Counted from the first letter of the stretch, positions 1-10,206 are shown. The stretch: 64,000 nucleotides of DNA from Segetibacter sp. (GCF_025963695.1 NZ_JAOQAH010000084.1:1-64000); one strand, 5' to 3'. Notes: a model not told the origin generated them from the letters alone. A program made the numbers and translations.

Positions 1-1098
1 ATTATCCGTAATTAAAGTTTTTGATTCCCTGATCCCGATACCTGCCGCCTCCTGGCCTATTACCCAACTGCCAATAACAGGATAATTTCCATCAAAACCA
101 GGCAATGTAAATAACTCCTGGAAAATATAACCTTCTTTGCCATACTCACCTTCTGAAGCCTGTAATAATTCGCCTTCCTGAATAATGTTGATGTTGGCTC
201 CTTCGCGACTGAGGATGGGCTTCTTTACATAACTCGTAAGTTTACCTGTTTCAAAATATGAAGGCAAAAGGTTTGGGTGTTCAGGGAATAACTCCCATAA
301 GATTGGAAGAATTGCTTTGTTTGATAACAACATTTTCCACGCTGGTTCTATCCAGAAAGGTCGGTTAACATCAAGCAAAATACTTCTTCCAAAGTCATCT
401 GCTACTATCCATTCCCATGGGTATAGTTTGAATATGTTTTTCATTGGCTCATCTTCCATATCTATAAACATTCTTGCATGCTCATCCCAGCCAATGTCAT
501 CAATAAAAATCAGTTTAGTTTCTAAGCCAGCTTGTATGGCACAGTCGCGCAGGTACTCGGTATTAGTAAGGTCTTCAAGTGTTTCTTTTAGACAAGCAAA
601 ATGAAGCGGAGCAGGGTAGAGGTAAGTTTTTAAATGTTTCCAATAGGCGATCAGTTTTTCGTGAATGCTGTTGAACTGGTCTTTGTTTTTATCAAAATCC
701 TGCAGCCAAAACCATTGAACGATACCTGCCTCATAGAGACTGGTAGGGGTATCGGCATTAAACTCAAGAAGTTTGATTTGACCTTCTTTTACGCAAAAGT
801 CGAAACGGCCAAAGATGGAGGGATGATCTTCTGTCCAGGTCTTTTCTATATAGGGTATTAACCAATCAGGGATATTGAATTTGTTGTAAAGACGATTGTC
901 TATTACATGATCGACTGCTTCCAGACATAAGTTCCATACTTCATTAGTAGCCTTTTCAATTTTCAACACCTCGTCAATAGTGAATTCGTAATAAGCACTT
1001 TCGTCCCAATAAGGTACATTGGTGGTATGAAAACCAAAGCCCAGCTTTTCTACCTCTGCCTGCCAGTTGTTTCGTGGAGTTGTTGTTTTTCTAAACAT
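1..1098 (-). CDS. Glutathionylspermidine synthase family protein (ATP-grasp), 3' end beyond window
   Basis: Reading the minus strand from the ATG at 1098 gives 366 uninterrupted codons that run off the window edge. The protein begins MFRKTTTPRNNWQAEVEKLG and contains LLEFNADTPTSLYEAG (about residues 105-120), typical of the GSP_synth family (E. coli YgiC/YjfC type), and a C-terminal stretch with GSWVIGQEAAGIGIRE. YgiC-like proteins are about 386 residues, so perhaps 20 residues are missing. The family has an ATP-grasp fold and forms an amide bond between a carboxylate and an amine; the substrate of the short stand-alone members is unsettled, and no amidase domain is visible here. The gene is divergent from the SGNH hydrolase gene. 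Family assignment is firm, substrate unknown. Confidence 0.85.
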   Translation of the reverse strand, partial: MFRKTTTPRNNWQAEVEKLGFGFHTTNVPYWDESAYYEFTIDEVLKIEKATNEVWNLCLEAVDHVIDNRLYNKFNIPDWLIPYIEKTWTEDHPSIFGRFDFCVKEGQIKLLEFNADTPTSLYEAGIVQWFWLQDFDKNKDQFNSIHEKLIAYWKHLKTYLYPAPLHFACLKETLEDLTNTEYLRDCAIQAGLETKLIFIDDIGWDEHARMFIDMEDEPMKNIFKLYPWEWIVADDFGRSILLDVNRPFWIEPAWKMLLSNKAILPILWELFPEHPNLLPSYFETGKLTSYVKKPILSREGANINIIQEGELLQASEGEYGKEGYIFQELFTLPGFDGNYPVIGSWVIGQEAAGIGIRESKTLITDN

Positions 1099-1419
1099 TT
1101 TCTATAGTATAACTTTTTTAAAATTAGAGAAAACGGCCAAGTAATGTTAGAATAACTTTTCGTAAGAAATAGAATTTTAAAAAGGTAAGGGGTCTGTTTT
1201 TTTAAGGGTATAACACATTTGCAGCGTAGCTTTTTTTAGCTGTAATAATATTATAAAGTCGTTTACTGCTGGCCATCGGGCATAAGACTTTTTAGCGTTT
1301 AAAAGATGCTTTGAATAATTGTATGGGCTGAATGTATCGGTGCGGTAAAAGTGTGCGACGCAACAAAAGTTAAATAGATTTATATTGCTGGCTCCAAAAA
1401 AAAAATCAAAATCGAATCA
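1099..1419. other. Divergent intergenic region
   Basis: A 321-bp AT-rich spacer between the divergent GSP-synthase-like and SGNH hydrolase genes. It holds one copy of the dispersed repeat (1345-1368) and an A-run just before the SGNH start. I see no gene and no clear TAnnTTTG promoter element. Confidence 0.5.
1345..1368 (+). repeat. Dispersed 24-bp intergenic repeat, copy 1
   Basis: Contains the core GTGCGACGCAAC preceded by GTAAAAGT, matching the family consensus GTACAAG + core + CAACGATG with changes at both ends. Intergenic, upstream of the SGNH hydrolase gene. Confidence 0.65.
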
Positions 1420-2103
1420 TTGACTTCCAAACTTTTGTTGTTTGCAGCCTTTGTAGTTAGTATGCTGTTAATGTCGATGAACTATAAGAAAAGGCGAAGA
1501 AAAATTGTGTTTTTTGGCGACTCGATAACCGAACAGGGAACCAGCCAGGGTGGCTATATAAAGCAACTTCAATACTTGCTGGGGGAAGCGGCGATTGATG
1601 ATGATTATGAATTGGTGAACGCGGGTGTTTCAGGGGATAAGATTTATGATTTGTACCTGCGCATGAGTGAAGACATACTGTTTAGGGGTGCAGACATCGT
1701 TGTGATTTTTATAGGTGTTAATGACGTTGGTCATAAATTTTCGCTACTTACCGGAACTGACATTAAAAGGTTTGAAGCGTTTTACATTGCTATTATCGAA
1801 AGGCTTATTTCTGCAACAATAAAGGTGGTGCTATGTACGCCGGCGCTGATAGGTGAAAACCCTGCATTTGAAAGTAACGAGGATAAAGAACTGGAGCTTT
1901 ATTCAGACGTAATAAGAGGTCTTGCTTCGGGATATGATCTTCCTCTTGTGGATGTCAGGAAAGCTTTTACTTCGTACAATATTGCTTATAATATTGAAAA
2001 CAAGGAAGAGGGAGTATTGACCCGGGATAAAGTGCATTTGAACAATAAAGGGAATGCTTTGCTGGCCGAAGAGATGTGGCAGGTTTTGAAAGACGTTAAG
2101 TAG
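1420..2103 (+). CDS. SGNH/GDSL hydrolase, membrane-anchored or secreted
   Basis: A 227-residue GDSL-type esterase/lipase. Block I is FFGDSITEQG with nucleophile Ser35, block III is FIGVNDVGH, and block V is DKVHL with Asp203 and His206, so the catalytic set looks complete. Residues 4-20 form a hydrophobic segment followed by the basic stretch KKRRRK, which suggests an inner-membrane anchor with the enzyme retained near the membrane; the basic residues follow rather than precede the segment, so topology is uncertain. The only start giving this N-terminus is TTG at 1420; ATG codons at 1462 and 1471 would remove most of the hydrophobic segment. Its end overlaps the convergent alpha/beta hydrolase gene by 8 nt. 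Substrate unknown. Confidence 0.85.
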   Translation: MTSKLLLFAAFVVSMLLMSMNYKKRRRKIVFFGDSITEQGTSQGGYIKQLQYLLGEAAIDDDYELVNAGVSGDKIYDLYLRMSEDILFRGADIVVIFIGVNDVGHKFSLLTGTDIKRFEAFYIAIIERLISATIKVVLCTPALIGENPAFESNEDKELELYSDVIRGLASGYDLPLVDVRKAFTSYNIAYNIENKEEGVLTRDKVHLNNKGNALLAEEMWQVLKDVK

Positions 2104-2740
2104 TAATAATTGTTTTTAATAACTGTGATAGTTCTTCGGCACGATCCATAACCAATACATGTTCTCCATCTTTGATTGTGTAATCTGCTTTTACGTAACG
2201 ATAGGGTAAGAGTTTGTCGGCAGTACCATGAATATGGATGACATTTTTTGGAATTACATTATTCTTCCAATTAACTACCGCATCCATTGCCCAACGGGTA
2301 AAAACAGCATCGGAGTCTTTCATAATTTGAAGCTGTAACTTTTTCTGCTCAATACCTTTTGCACCTAATATGCTTAATACAAAACCACCAGCACTGTTTT
2401 TGATTTTATTTGAGTGTAATTTATATATAGGGAAATGCCGCCAGAACCTGAGATAGTTCGGAATCTCTAAATGAGTTTTTGAGCTGGCAATAATAATAAC
2501 CTTAGTGCGTGGATGTCTTTTAGCGATCTCTGTTGCAAGCATGCCTCCAAAAGACAATCCTACAATTGTTGCCTCTTCATCTTTGATAACTGTAAATAAT
2601 TTTTCAGCGTAAGATGGTAGGGTTTCTTTATGAGAAGGGGGCAGCCAATCAATAAATATAGGTTTACAGAAGCTAAGATCTAAGAAGGTAAATGCCCTGC
2701 TATCTGCACCTAAGCCTGCTATAAAGTATACTTTTTTCAT
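2096..2740 (-). CDS. Alpha/beta hydrolase
   Basis: A 214-residue alpha/beta-hydrolase-fold protein. An oxyanion-type segment YFIAGLGADSRAF lies near the N-terminus, the nucleophile elbow is GLSFGG, an acid is likely in HIHGTADKLLPY, and a histidine sits in DGEHVLVMDRAEE close to the C-terminus. There is no signal peptide, so it is probably cytoplasmic. I chose ATG 2740, which gives MKKVYFIAGLG; the frame is open to 2794, but the extra 18 residues are not conserved-looking. The stop overlaps that of the SGNH gene on the other strand. The exact substrate cannot be read from sequence. Confidence 0.8.
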   Translation of the reverse strand: MKKVYFIAGLGADSRAFTFLDLSFCKPIFIDWLPPSHKETLPSYAEKLFTVIKDEEATIVGLSFGGMLATEIAKRHPRTKVIIIASSKTHLEIPNYLRFWRHFPIYKLHSNKIKNSAGGFVLSILGAKGIEQKKLQLQIMKDSDAVFTRWAMDAVVNWKNNVIPKNVIHIHGTADKLLPYRYVKADYTIKDGEHVLVMDRAEELSQLLKTIITT

Positions 2741-2945
2741 TTGTCTAAAGTAGCAATGTTTATGCTGCTTGTTTAAAATGTGCAAGTAGCTCAAATGTTA
2801 TTCCATCTCTTTTAAAAACCATTTTTACTATTCGTCGCATAGTTTTTCCAGTTCATCTCAATTGAATATAAAGGGCAAATGTGAGGATTAGCTTTACGGT
2901 ATAGAAATAAAAAAACAATTATAAATAAACTAAAAAACAAAAATT

Positions 2946-3386
2946 ATGAAAAAGTTATTCATCGCGGCCATGGTTACTCTTACCATCTCAACAAGTGCTT
3001 TTGCACAAGAGGCAACCCAAATTGATCAAAAGGCAGTACAAAATTTCGAATCTTCTTATGGTGGTGCTTCTAAAGTAGAATGGACTTCAAAAGATAATTT
3101 TACAAAAGCCAGCTTTTTGCAGGATGAACAAAAAGTAGAAGTTTTTTACAATCCTGAAGGCGATTTTATTGCTACTACCAAACACGTAAAAATGGAAGAG
3201 TTGCCAACTTTTGTAAAAAGGACTTTCACAAAAAAGTATAGCGACTATACAGTAAAAGAAGCTTTTAAATTTACAGCTGAAGACGAGACTGAGTATTTTG
3301 TATCAGCAGAAAATGAAAAAGAAAGTCTTGTTTTAAAAGTAGCACAAGGATCTGTTTTTGTCTATAGCAGAGCAAATAAGATGTAA
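2946..3386 (+). CDS. Small secreted protein, PepSY-like
   Basis: A 146-residue protein with a clear Sec signal peptide (residues 1-20, MKKLF...TSAFAQ), so it is exported to the periplasm or beyond. The mature part repeats a pattern of short beta strands and charged helices (SSYGGASKVEW, FYNPEGDFIATT, YFVSAENEKESLVLKV) reminiscent of the PepSY-like small periplasmic proteins common in Chitinophagaceae. This resemblance is from reading only. It appears monocistronic: a long hairpin terminator begins 4 nt after its stop. Function unknown. Confidence 0.75.
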   Translation: MKKLFIAAMVTLTISTSAFAQEATQIDQKAVQNFESSYGGASKVEWTSKDNFTKASFLQDEQKVEVFYNPEGDFIATTKHVKMEELPTFVKRTFTKKYSDYTVKEAFKFTAEDETEYFVSAENEKESLVLKVAQGSVFVYSRANKM

Positions 3387-3390
3387 AAAC

Positions 3391-3448
3391 AAACAAGATA
3401 TAATGAAAAAGCCCGGACATGTCGGGGCTTTTTCATTATATCTTGTTT
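3391..3448. terminator. Bidirectional terminator, long near-perfect palindrome
   Basis: Arms AAACAAGATATAATGAAAAA and its complement surround a GC-rich core (GCCCGGACATGTCGGGGC). About 28 bp can pair on each side with at most one bulge. A- and T-runs on both sides make it work in both directions, between the secreted protein gene and the convergent tyrS. Confidence 0.85.
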
Positions 3449-3467
3449 AATCGGCTTTCTATAATTT

Positions 3468-4754
3468 CTATGACACTTTTACAAGGTAATAATTTGTCTT
3501 GCCTTTTTGTACGAACAAATACTTCTCGTTAATAAACAACAACAGATTAACCTTTTTCGAAAGGTCCGTTACTTTTTGTTTATTAAAACTTATTCCACCT
3601 CCCTGAACCATTTTTCTGGCTTCGCCTTTGCTTGGCAGAATACCCGTTTCTGCTAAAAAAGAAACAACGTCTGGGTTGGTGGTGGCAATATGTTCTTTGT
3701 TTACTTCAACCGCAGGAACTCCTGTAAGTGTTGCATCCAATTCATTGGGTGATAAGGTTGCAATTATTTGTAAAGTGTCTTTGCTAAATAAAAGTTCCGT
3801 TGCCCGTACTGCCTTTGTAAAGTTTTCTTTTCCGTGCACAAAAGTGGTTATTTCTTCTGCGAGTCGTTTTTGAAGGTTGCGCTGGTTTTCGTTTCCATTG
3901 TGGCCTTCTAAAATTTGGTTGACTTCTTTGGGGCTTAAAAAAGTAAAAATTTTTAAATACCTGGCAGCATCAGCATCAGTGGTATTTAACCAAAATTGGT
4001 AAAACTCATAAGGAGATGTTTTTTCAGGATCGAGCCACACATTACCTTTTTCACTTTTACCAAATTTGCTTCCGTCTGCTTTGGTTATCAAAGGGCAGGT
4101 AAAAGCAAATGCTTCTCCGCCTGCTTTACGTCTAATTAATTCTGTGCCTGTAACAATATTGCCCCACTGGTCGCTTCCCCCCATTTGCAGCTTACAATTC
4201 TTGTTGGTATACAAATAGTAAAAATCGTATCCCTGCACCAATTGATAGGTAAACTCGGTAAAGCTCATACCGGTCTCGCCTTCCAGCCTTTTTTTTACAC
4301 TGTCTTTAGCCATCATATAATTAACAGTGATATGCTTACCAACGTCTCTTATAAAATTTAAAAACGAAAAGTCTTTAAACCAATCGTAGTTGTTGGCCAT
4401 TTCAGCAGCATTGGGCATCGAAGAGTCAAAATTCAGATATTGCTCCAATTGCTTTTTTACTCCTGCCACATTTTTTTGCAGCACATCTTCACTTAACAAA
4501 TTTCTTTCTTCACTTTTTCCGCTCGGATCGCCTACCATGCCAGTTGCTCCACCAACAAGTGCCACTGGCTTATGCCCGGCTTTCTGTAAATGCACAAGTA
4601 ATAAAATGGGAACCAGGCTTCCGATATGTAAGCTGTCAGCAGTTGGGTCGAAACCAATATATGCCGTTGTCATTTCTTTTAAAAGCTGTTCTTCAGTTCC
4701 CGGCATTATGTCTTGTATCATGCCCCTCCACCGTAACTCTTCAATTAAATTCAT
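3468..4754 (-). CDS. tyrS: Tyrosyl-tRNA synthetase
   Basis: Charges tRNA-Tyr with tyrosine in the cytoplasm. The 428-residue protein has the class I signatures HIGS (residues 43-46, in [11 protein letters not shown]) and KFGKS (in [12 protein letters not shown]), the tyrosine pocket segment YQLVQGYDF, the GGSDQWGN motif, and a C-terminal S4-like RNA-binding domain ([17 protein letters not shown]). Length fits bacterial TyrRS (about 420). The frame is open to 4808, but ATG 4754 ([11 protein letters not shown]) is the canonical start. A TACATTTG -7 element lies 19 nt upstream of it. A tRNA-Tyr gene is also in this window, at 24958. Confidence 0.97.
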   Translation of the reverse strand: MNLIEELRWRGMIQDIMPGTEEQLLKEMTTAYIGFDPTADSLHIGSLVPILLLVHLQKAGHKPVALVGGATGMVGDPSGKSEERNLLSEDVLQKNVAGVKKQLEQYLNFDSSMPNAAEMANNYDWFKDFSFLNFIRDVGKHITVNYMMAKDSVKKRLEGETGMSFTEFTYQLVQGYDFYYLYTNKNCKLQMGGSDQWGNIVTGTELIRRKAGGEAFAFTCPLITKADGSKFGKSEKGNVWLDPEKTSPYEFYQFWLNTTDADAARYLKIFTFLSPKEVNQILEGHNGNENQRNLQKRLAEEITTFVHGKENFTKAVRATELLFSKDTLQIIATLSPNELDATLTGVPAVEVNKEHIATTNPDVVSFLAETGILPSKGEARKMVQGGGISFNKQKVTDLSKKVNLLLFINEKYLFVQKGKTNYYLVKVS

Positions 4755-4773
4755 GCTATTTTTTTGACTTGCG

Positions 4774-4781
4774 CAAATGTA
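4774..4781 (-). promoter_or_regulatory. Probable -7 element of tyrS promoter
   Basis: TACATTTG on the minus strand matches the Bacteroidota -7 consensus TAnnTTTG and sits 19 nt upstream of the tyrS ATG. No TTTG at the usual distance upstream was found, so this is a half match. Confidence 0.45.
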
Positions 4782-4879
4782 AAGCAGATAGTGTATTGAT
4801 ATTGTCAAAAACAGGGGTTACCAGTTGCAAGCTTATTGGCGCGATTAATATGGAAGCCGGCAGATCCCTTCGATATAAC

Positions 4880-4903
4880 TTTTCTTGCGTCGCACTCTTC
4901 TGC
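4880..4903 (-). repeat. Dispersed 24-bp intergenic repeat, copy 2
   Basis: Plus-strand reading TTGCGTCGCACTCTT, the complement of the family core AAGAGTGCGACGCAA; the outer GTAC end has decayed. Left half of an inverted pair with 4975-4998. Confidence 0.7.
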
Positions 4904-4974
4904 ATTTTTTTCTTTATTCGGCTTTGTGCGGCAGCAATTCCCGGTGCTAAAAAAAGCTGCTATAAAAATATAAA

Positions 4975-4998
4975 GTACACGAGTGTGACACAACCCAA
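4975..4998 (+). repeat. Dispersed 24-bp intergenic repeat, copy 3
   Basis: GTACACGAGTGTGACACAAC followed by CCAA. It combines features of both core subtypes (GAGTG and GACACAAC). Right half of an inverted pair with 4880-4903. Confidence 0.7.
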
Positions 4999-5164
4999 GC
5001 CACATAAGAAGACTAATGATGGTATCAAAAACATTTTTTAGGAGATTATAAGATAGTGACATAAAAGCTGGTAGCCTTATAACCAATGTTAAATAGCAGC
5101 GCGGCGTGAAATAGAATGACGATTTATTCGTTTTATAGAGTTAGCGTTATAAATGTTGCTGATC

Positions 5165-8100
5165 ATGAACCAAAAGTTGTGTTGGTTATTTTGTTTCCTT
5201 TTTATTTCTTCATTTGCAATAGGTCAGGGCTATGCATTCCATAATGAGTGGATTGATTACAATAAGACTTATTACAAGTTTAAAGTAATGGGTTTCGGCA
5301 ACGACAATGTGGGTTCGCCCATCAGGAATGGTATGGTGAGGATACCTTTTTCAACGCTTACATCAGCCGGTTTAGCCGGCACTGCTGCTGAAAATTTTCA
5401 ATTGTGGAGAGATGGCGAAGAAGTGGCGATTTACGTTTCTAAAACAAATGGACCGTTAAGCGGCAATGATTATATAGAATTTTTTGGTGAAATAAATAAT
5501 GGCAAATTAGATAAGGAACTGTACCGCCATCCGGACTACCAGTTAAATGACAAATGGAGTCTTCAAACAGATACTGCGGCGTATTTTCTTACCGTTAATA
5601 CTGGTTCTGCTAACAGGCGTATTTTACCTGTAAACAATAATATTGTTCAGAATACGCTGCCGCCAGAAAAGTATTTCATGTATACGGTTGGCCGGTACTT
5701 TAGAAACAACCTTTCTAACGGCTTTGCAGCTACTTTAGGAAAAAAACTTTATTCCTCGTCGTACGACAAAGGCGAGGGTTGGGTGAGTAGAGCAGTGAGG
5801 CCGGTTGCCGGTTGTGGTTCTGCAACTTTGCCCCAGGTATTTTCCGGCTTATTTCCTTACCTGCAAGGGCCAGCCGCAACGGTAAGGGTAAATGCAGTAG
5901 GTGACGCTCAAAACAGTAGGAGTGTAAGAATAAACGTGAATACAGACTCTGTTACGACCTTTCAAATGGATTACATTAACTACGTAAAGGATGAGCAGCT
6001 AATTGATGTAAACAAATTAAGCTCGGGCACTGCAACAGTTTATGTAGTTAATCAAAGTCCGAATGGATGTGATGAAATACGTGTAGCCTCTGTTGAGATA
6101 ACCTACCCAAGAGTATTTAATATGGGTGGGGCACCAGTGATGAAGATTTTGATGGACTCGTCGTCTAATGGTCGTTATCTCGCAATTACAAATTTCTCTC
6201 ACGGCGGCGTTCCTCCTGTTTTATACGACCTCGCAAATAACAAACGCTATATCGGTGATATCTCTTATACAGATACTGTAAAAGTTGCACTAGATCCGTC
6301 AAATCTGCCATACGACCTGGTACTCACAACACAGTCAGGAAGCTATTCGAAAGTGATTTCAGCCCTACAAAAAAGGAACTTTATAAATTATGCGGATGCG
6401 GCAAACCAGGGCGATTATCTTATCATAAGCAATCCGCTTATTTATGGTAGTGGCTCTTCAAATTATGTGCAGCAGTACAGCCAGTACAGGTCGTCACCAA
6501 CCGGCGGCTCTCACAATGCCAAAGTGATTGATATAAACGAATTGGTAGATCAATTTGCCTGGGGTATAAAAAAACATCCCTTATCAGTTAAGAACTTTTT
6601 ACGCTTTGCAAGAAATACTTTTACCGCCTCGCCGAAGTTTGTGTTTCTAATAGGTAAAGGCGTTATCTACAGTGATTATCGCGGAAATGAGAGTAATGCC
6701 CTTGCAGATCAATTAAACCTTGTTCCAACTTTTGGTAACCCGGCATCCGACAACTTGCTGGCGTCCGATGACTTTAAAGCAATTCCCGAAATACCTATTG
6801 GCAGGTTGTCTGCGGTAACTGCACAAGAAGTTGGAGATTATTTATTGAAAGTAAAACAACATGATTCAGCACAACATAGCCCCATACAAACCATTGATGC
6901 AAAGGGGTGGATGAAAAACGTGATACAAATAGCCGGTGCAAATGACCTTAGTACCGGTGATCAAATTGATAATTACCTTGAGGTTTACAAAAAGATAATT
7001 GCTGACACCGCTTTTGGCGCCAATGTAAAAGATTTTAGTAAGTCGGCAAACCCGGATGGTTATCCAGAAGCGGTAAATTCTTTTCGGCAGATTTACGAGA
7101 GCGGTGCTTCGCTGATTACCTATTTTGGCCACTCTTCCAGCACAAATCTTGACTTTAATCTCGACAATCCTGAGACATATAACAACCGCGGTAAATACCC
7201 CGTCTTTATCGCAAATGGGTGTAGTGCAGGCGACCACTTTTTATTTGAACCTGCCAGGTTAACCACTAAATCTACCATTTCAGAAAAGTTTATTTTAAGT
7301 CCGCAACGAGGTGCAATTGGTTACTACGCAAGTACCGGCTTTGGCGTTGTTAATTACCTTAATTTATATACGGTAGATTTTTATAAGGCGTTGGGGCGAA
7401 CAAGCTACAATAAAAGTGTGGGGGCTGTTATTAAAGAAGCCATTGCTTCATCTTTAAATTCCAGCAGAGCCAATGATTATTATAGCCGGGTACATTCTGA
7501 GCAATATGCTTATCATGGAGATCCTGCAATTATCGTCAATTCTTCAATTTTGCCTGATTATGTAATAGAAGCATCTCAAGTGCAAGCGTCTCCTTCTTTT
7601 GTTTCAGTTGCTGATACAAGTTTTCGGGTGAAGGTGAAGGTGAATAATATTGGCCGTGCAACCAATAAACCTGTTACAGTTAAAATAAACCGTGAAACAC
7701 CAGGTGGAGAAGTTTTTACTGTTCTTTCTAAAACATTTCCGTCAATTAACTTTATTGATTCCGTGGTGTTAGATGTACCTGTGATAGCAAGTCGTGATAA
7801 AGGTGTAAACAAAATAACTGCTACCGTAGACTTTGCTAATAGTGCAAAAGAGTTAAGTGAGGATAATAACACCGCAGCGATAGAAGTCTTAGTTTCTGAA
7901 GAGGAAATAAGACCTGTGTTCCCTTTTAATTATTCAGTCATTACCTCACCGGATATTAAGCTCACTGCTTCTACTGTAAACCCGATAATTGCCAGCAGGG
8001 AATACATGATGGAATTTGATACAACTACTCTATTTAATTCACCCACTAAAATAATTAAAACTGTCACGTCTTCGGGAGGTGTTATAGAGTTTGACCCGGG

Positions 8101-10069
8101 AGTGTTATATCAAGATGGAGTTGTGTATTATTGGCGGGTTGCTCCAAAATCTGCAGTTGAACCTCATTGGTTTAATTCTTCTTTTGTATACAGAAGCAAA
8201 ACGCTTGAAGGTTATGAACAAGGACATCTTTACCAACACCTTCAGTCACAGCTTGACAGGTTGGCGCTGGATAGCTCGTCAGGTAAATTTTCTTACACTA
8301 AAAAATTGCATAACCTTTTTATCACAAACTCAGTGTATCCCTACAGTGGAACAGAAAATGAACATTTCAGTATTTCAGTAGATGGTTCTAATTATATTCA
8401 AAGTGCCTGTGTTGGTCATTCAATTATTTTCAATGTATTTGACTCGCTTACTTTTCTGCCAACAAAAAATCTTACAAAACCATTTGGTGCAGCAGCGGTG
8501 TGTAATGTAACCAGGGAATACAATTTCGAATACGAATACCTCACCGCTAAAACACGTAAAAATGCACTTGATTTTCTTGATGCTATTCCCAATGGTTCTT
8601 ATGTTGCTGTAAGGCTTACTCTTGATGAACCGTTTAATACATTCGTTAAAAACTGGGCAGCAGACACTGCTTTGTATGGCAAGGAAAATTCGCTGTACCA
8701 CCGTTTAAAAAGCCACGGATTTAAGGCAATTGACTCGTTCTATTATGCCCGTACGTGGGCCTTCGTGTTTAAGAAAGGAGATACTACTTTCGCTCCAGCT
8801 TACGCCATGAGTAAAGGAATATATGACCGCATAACCTTATCAGTTAATTGTGCTACCTCTAACGCGCAAGGTTTTATCAACTCTCCTGTTTTTGGACCAG
8901 CTAAAGAATGGAAGAGCGTTTATTGGAATGGGTATCGGGAGGAGACAGGTAGTGATGTGCCGGTAGTAAATGTATTTGGTATTAAAAAAGACAACAGTGA
9001 CACCTTATTGTACACGCTAGACTCTTCAACACAATCTTTCGATATTTCTGCTGTTAATGCAGTTCAGTATCCTTACATCAGGTTGCAGATGAACAATGCA
9101 GATTCGGTTACTGCCACACCTTACCAGCTGGCGAAATGGGGAGTAGGATATGTGCCGGTACCTGAAGGCGCTATTGCTTCAAACCTGTACTACAACATAC
9201 CCGATACAGTAGGTACGTTAAATGGCGCTGCTTATAACGGTACTTTAAATGTTGGGTTTGCTTTTAAAAACGTTTCGAAGGCCAACTTTGATAGTCTGAG
9301 TGTAAAGGTAGTTTTGTATGATGCTGGCTATAATCCATTGGTTTACCCTTTGCAGAAACTACGTCCGTTGGTTGCTGGCGATACCCTTCATGCAGAGCTG
9401 GCTCTCGATGTTAGTTCTTTAAGCGGCTGGTACAATCTGTATGTAGAAGTGAACCCCTTAACTAACCATCAACCTGAACAATTTAGCTTTAATAACTTTC
9501 TTTATAAAAATGTTTATATAGACAGGGGAAGAGTAATGCCGGTAACCCTTGTTGACTTCACTGCCGCTTTGCAAAACACAGGCGTAAAAACTGTTTGGTC
9601 TGTTGCTACTGAAACGAATGTGAAACATTATGAAGTTCAACACAGCCTTACCGGTACTGGTTTTAATAACATCGGCATTGTTAATCCGCTGGCGGCTACA
9701 AGTGCTTTAAATAAAAGCTACGCTTTCATGCATCTAAATCCCCTGGCTGGTAATAACTACTATCGGTTAAAGGTTGTTGACAATGAGGGAACCATTAAAT
9801 ATTCCAGTGTAAGGCTTGTTACGGTTGCTAATGGGATGGAAATAAATATTTATCCAAACCCTGCAACGGATATTTTGAACATTAGTGTAACCAGGCGGGA
9901 TGGAAAAATTTCTGAGGTAAGATTGGTTAATACTTTTGGCCAGCAGCTATGGCAAAAGAAAGTGTACGGAACGGCACAGGTGGATATGAAAAGCTGGGCA
10001 AGCGGAACGTACTTTATAAAAGTAAATGTGGGAAATGCAGAAAGTACTTATAAGATTCAGAAGCAATAA
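5165..10069 (+). CDS. Gingipain-like C25 cysteine peptidase with T9SS type A sorting domain
   Basis: A 1634-residue exported protein. Signal peptide 1-20 (ends AIGQ) precedes a beta-rich N-terminal region starting NEWIDYNKTYYKFKV. The peptidase C25 core follows (about residues 390-780) with the dyad His656 in YFGHSSST and Cys686 in ANGCSAGD. Next come CARDB/Ig-like beta domains (about 795-920 and later), a long beta-rich region, and a C-terminal type A sorting domain with IYPNPATDILNISV ending TYKIQKQ. The sorting domain means it is exported by the T9SS and fixed at the cell surface. It is a clear paralogue of the 11703-16808 gene, and the two enclose a PorV-like gene. ATG 5153 is an alternative start adding four residues. 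It may be a sortase paralogue or a surface protease; the true CTD favours cargo. Confidence 0.85.
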   Translation: MNQKLCWLFCFLFISSFAIGQGYAFHNEWIDYNKTYYKFKVMGFGNDNVGSPIRNGMVRIPFSTLTSAGLAGTAAENFQLWRDGEEVAIYVSKTNGPLSGNDYIEFFGEINNGKLDKELYRHPDYQLNDKWSLQTDTAAYFLTVNTGSANRRILPVNNNIVQNTLPPEKYFMYTVGRYFRNNLSNGFAATLGKKLYSSSYDKGEGWVSRAVRPVAGCGSATLPQVFSGLFPYLQGPAATVRVNAVGDAQNSRSVRINVNTDSVTTFQMDYINYVKDEQLIDVNKLSSGTATVYVVNQSPNGCDEIRVASVEITYPRVFNMGGAPVMKILMDSSSNGRYLAITNFSHGGVPPVLYDLANNKRYIGDISYTDTVKVALDPSNLPYDLVLTTQSGSYSKVISALQKRNFINYADAANQGDYLIISNPLIYGSGSSNYVQQYSQYRSSPTGGSHNAKVIDINELVDQFAWGIKKHPLSVKNFLRFARNTFTASPKFVFLIGKGVIYSDYRGNESNALADQLNLVPTFGNPASDNLLASDDFKAIPEIPIGRLSAVTAQEVGDYLLKVKQHDSAQHSPIQTIDAKGWMKNVIQIAGANDLSTGDQIDNYLEVYKKIIADTAFGANVKDFSKSANPDGYPEAVNSFRQIYESGASLITYFGHSSSTNLDFNLDNPETYNNRGKYPVFIANGCSAGDHFLFEPARLTTKSTISEKFILSPQRGAIGYYASTGFGVVNYLNLYTVDFYKALGRTSYNKSVGAVIKEAIASSLNSSRANDYYSRVHSEQYAYHGDPAIIVNSSILPDYVIEASQVQASPSFVSVADTSFRVKVKVNNIGRATNKPVTVKINRETPGGEVFTVLSKTFPSINFIDSVVLDVPVIASRDKGVNKITATVDFANSAKELSEDNNTAAIEVLVSEEEIRPVFPFNYSVITSPDIKLTASTVNPIIASREYMMEFDTTTLFNSPTKIIKTVTSSGGVIEFDPGVLYQDGVVYYWRVAPKSAVEPHWFNSSFVYRSKTLEGYEQGHLYQHLQSQLDRLALDSSSGKFSYTKKLHNLFITNSVYPYSGTENEHFSISVDGSNYIQSACVGHSIIFNVFDSLTFLPTKNLTKPFGAAAVCNVTREYNFEYEYLTAKTRKNALDFLDAIPNGSYVAVRLTLDEPFNTFVKNWAADTALYGKENSLYHRLKSHGFKAIDSFYYARTWAFVFKKGDTTFAPAYAMSKGIYDRITLSVNCATSNAQGFINSPVFGPAKEWKSVYWNGYREETGSDVPVVNVFGIKKDNSDTLLYTLDSSTQSFDISAVNAVQYPYIRLQMNNADSVTATPYQLAKWGVGYVPVPEGAIASNLYYNIPDTVGTLNGAAYNGTLNVGFAFKNVSKANFDSLSVKVVLYDAGYNPLVYPLQKLRPLVAGDTLHAELALDVSSLSGWYNLYVEVNPLTNHQPEQFSFNNFLYKNVYIDRGRVMPVTLVDFTAALQNTGVKTVWSVATETNVKHYEVQHSLTGTGFNNIGIVNPLAATSALNKSYAFMHLNPLAGNNYYRLKVVDNEGTIKYSSVRLVTVANGMEINIYPNPATDILNISVTRRDGKISEVRLVNTFGQQLWQKKVYGTAQVDMKSWASGTYFIKVNVGNAESTYKIQKQ

Positions 10070-10187
10070 GAGTAAGTATTAGAGAATCTTTACCACCACT
10101 GACTTATTATCATCTTCTTATTTAATCAATTCTTATTTCTTCATTAAATAACTCAACAAGTTCGCCTACCGCTACCGCTGCAATAAG

Positions 10188-10206
10188 AAGGCAGCCGGCC
10201 TTTTTT
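10188..10206 (+). terminator. Weak terminator candidate
   Basis: AAGGC and GCCTT arms enclose AGCCG and are followed by a T-run. The stem is only 5 bp; it lies about 120 nt after the stop of the first C25 gene. Confidence 0.4.

Larger units (their letters stand above)
4782..5152. other. Intergenic region with an inverted pair of dispersed repeats
   Basis: Spacer between the divergent tyrS and the first C25 peptidase gene. It contains one repeat copy on the minus strand (4880-4903) and one on the plus strand (4975-4998), pointing away from each other with 71 bp between. I see no gene here. Confidence 0.55.

Noticed and set aside
4755..4808. 18-residue N-terminal extension of TyrRS
   Set aside because: It would start upstream of the TACATTTG -7 element and has no counterpart in the family; ATG 4754 is preferred.
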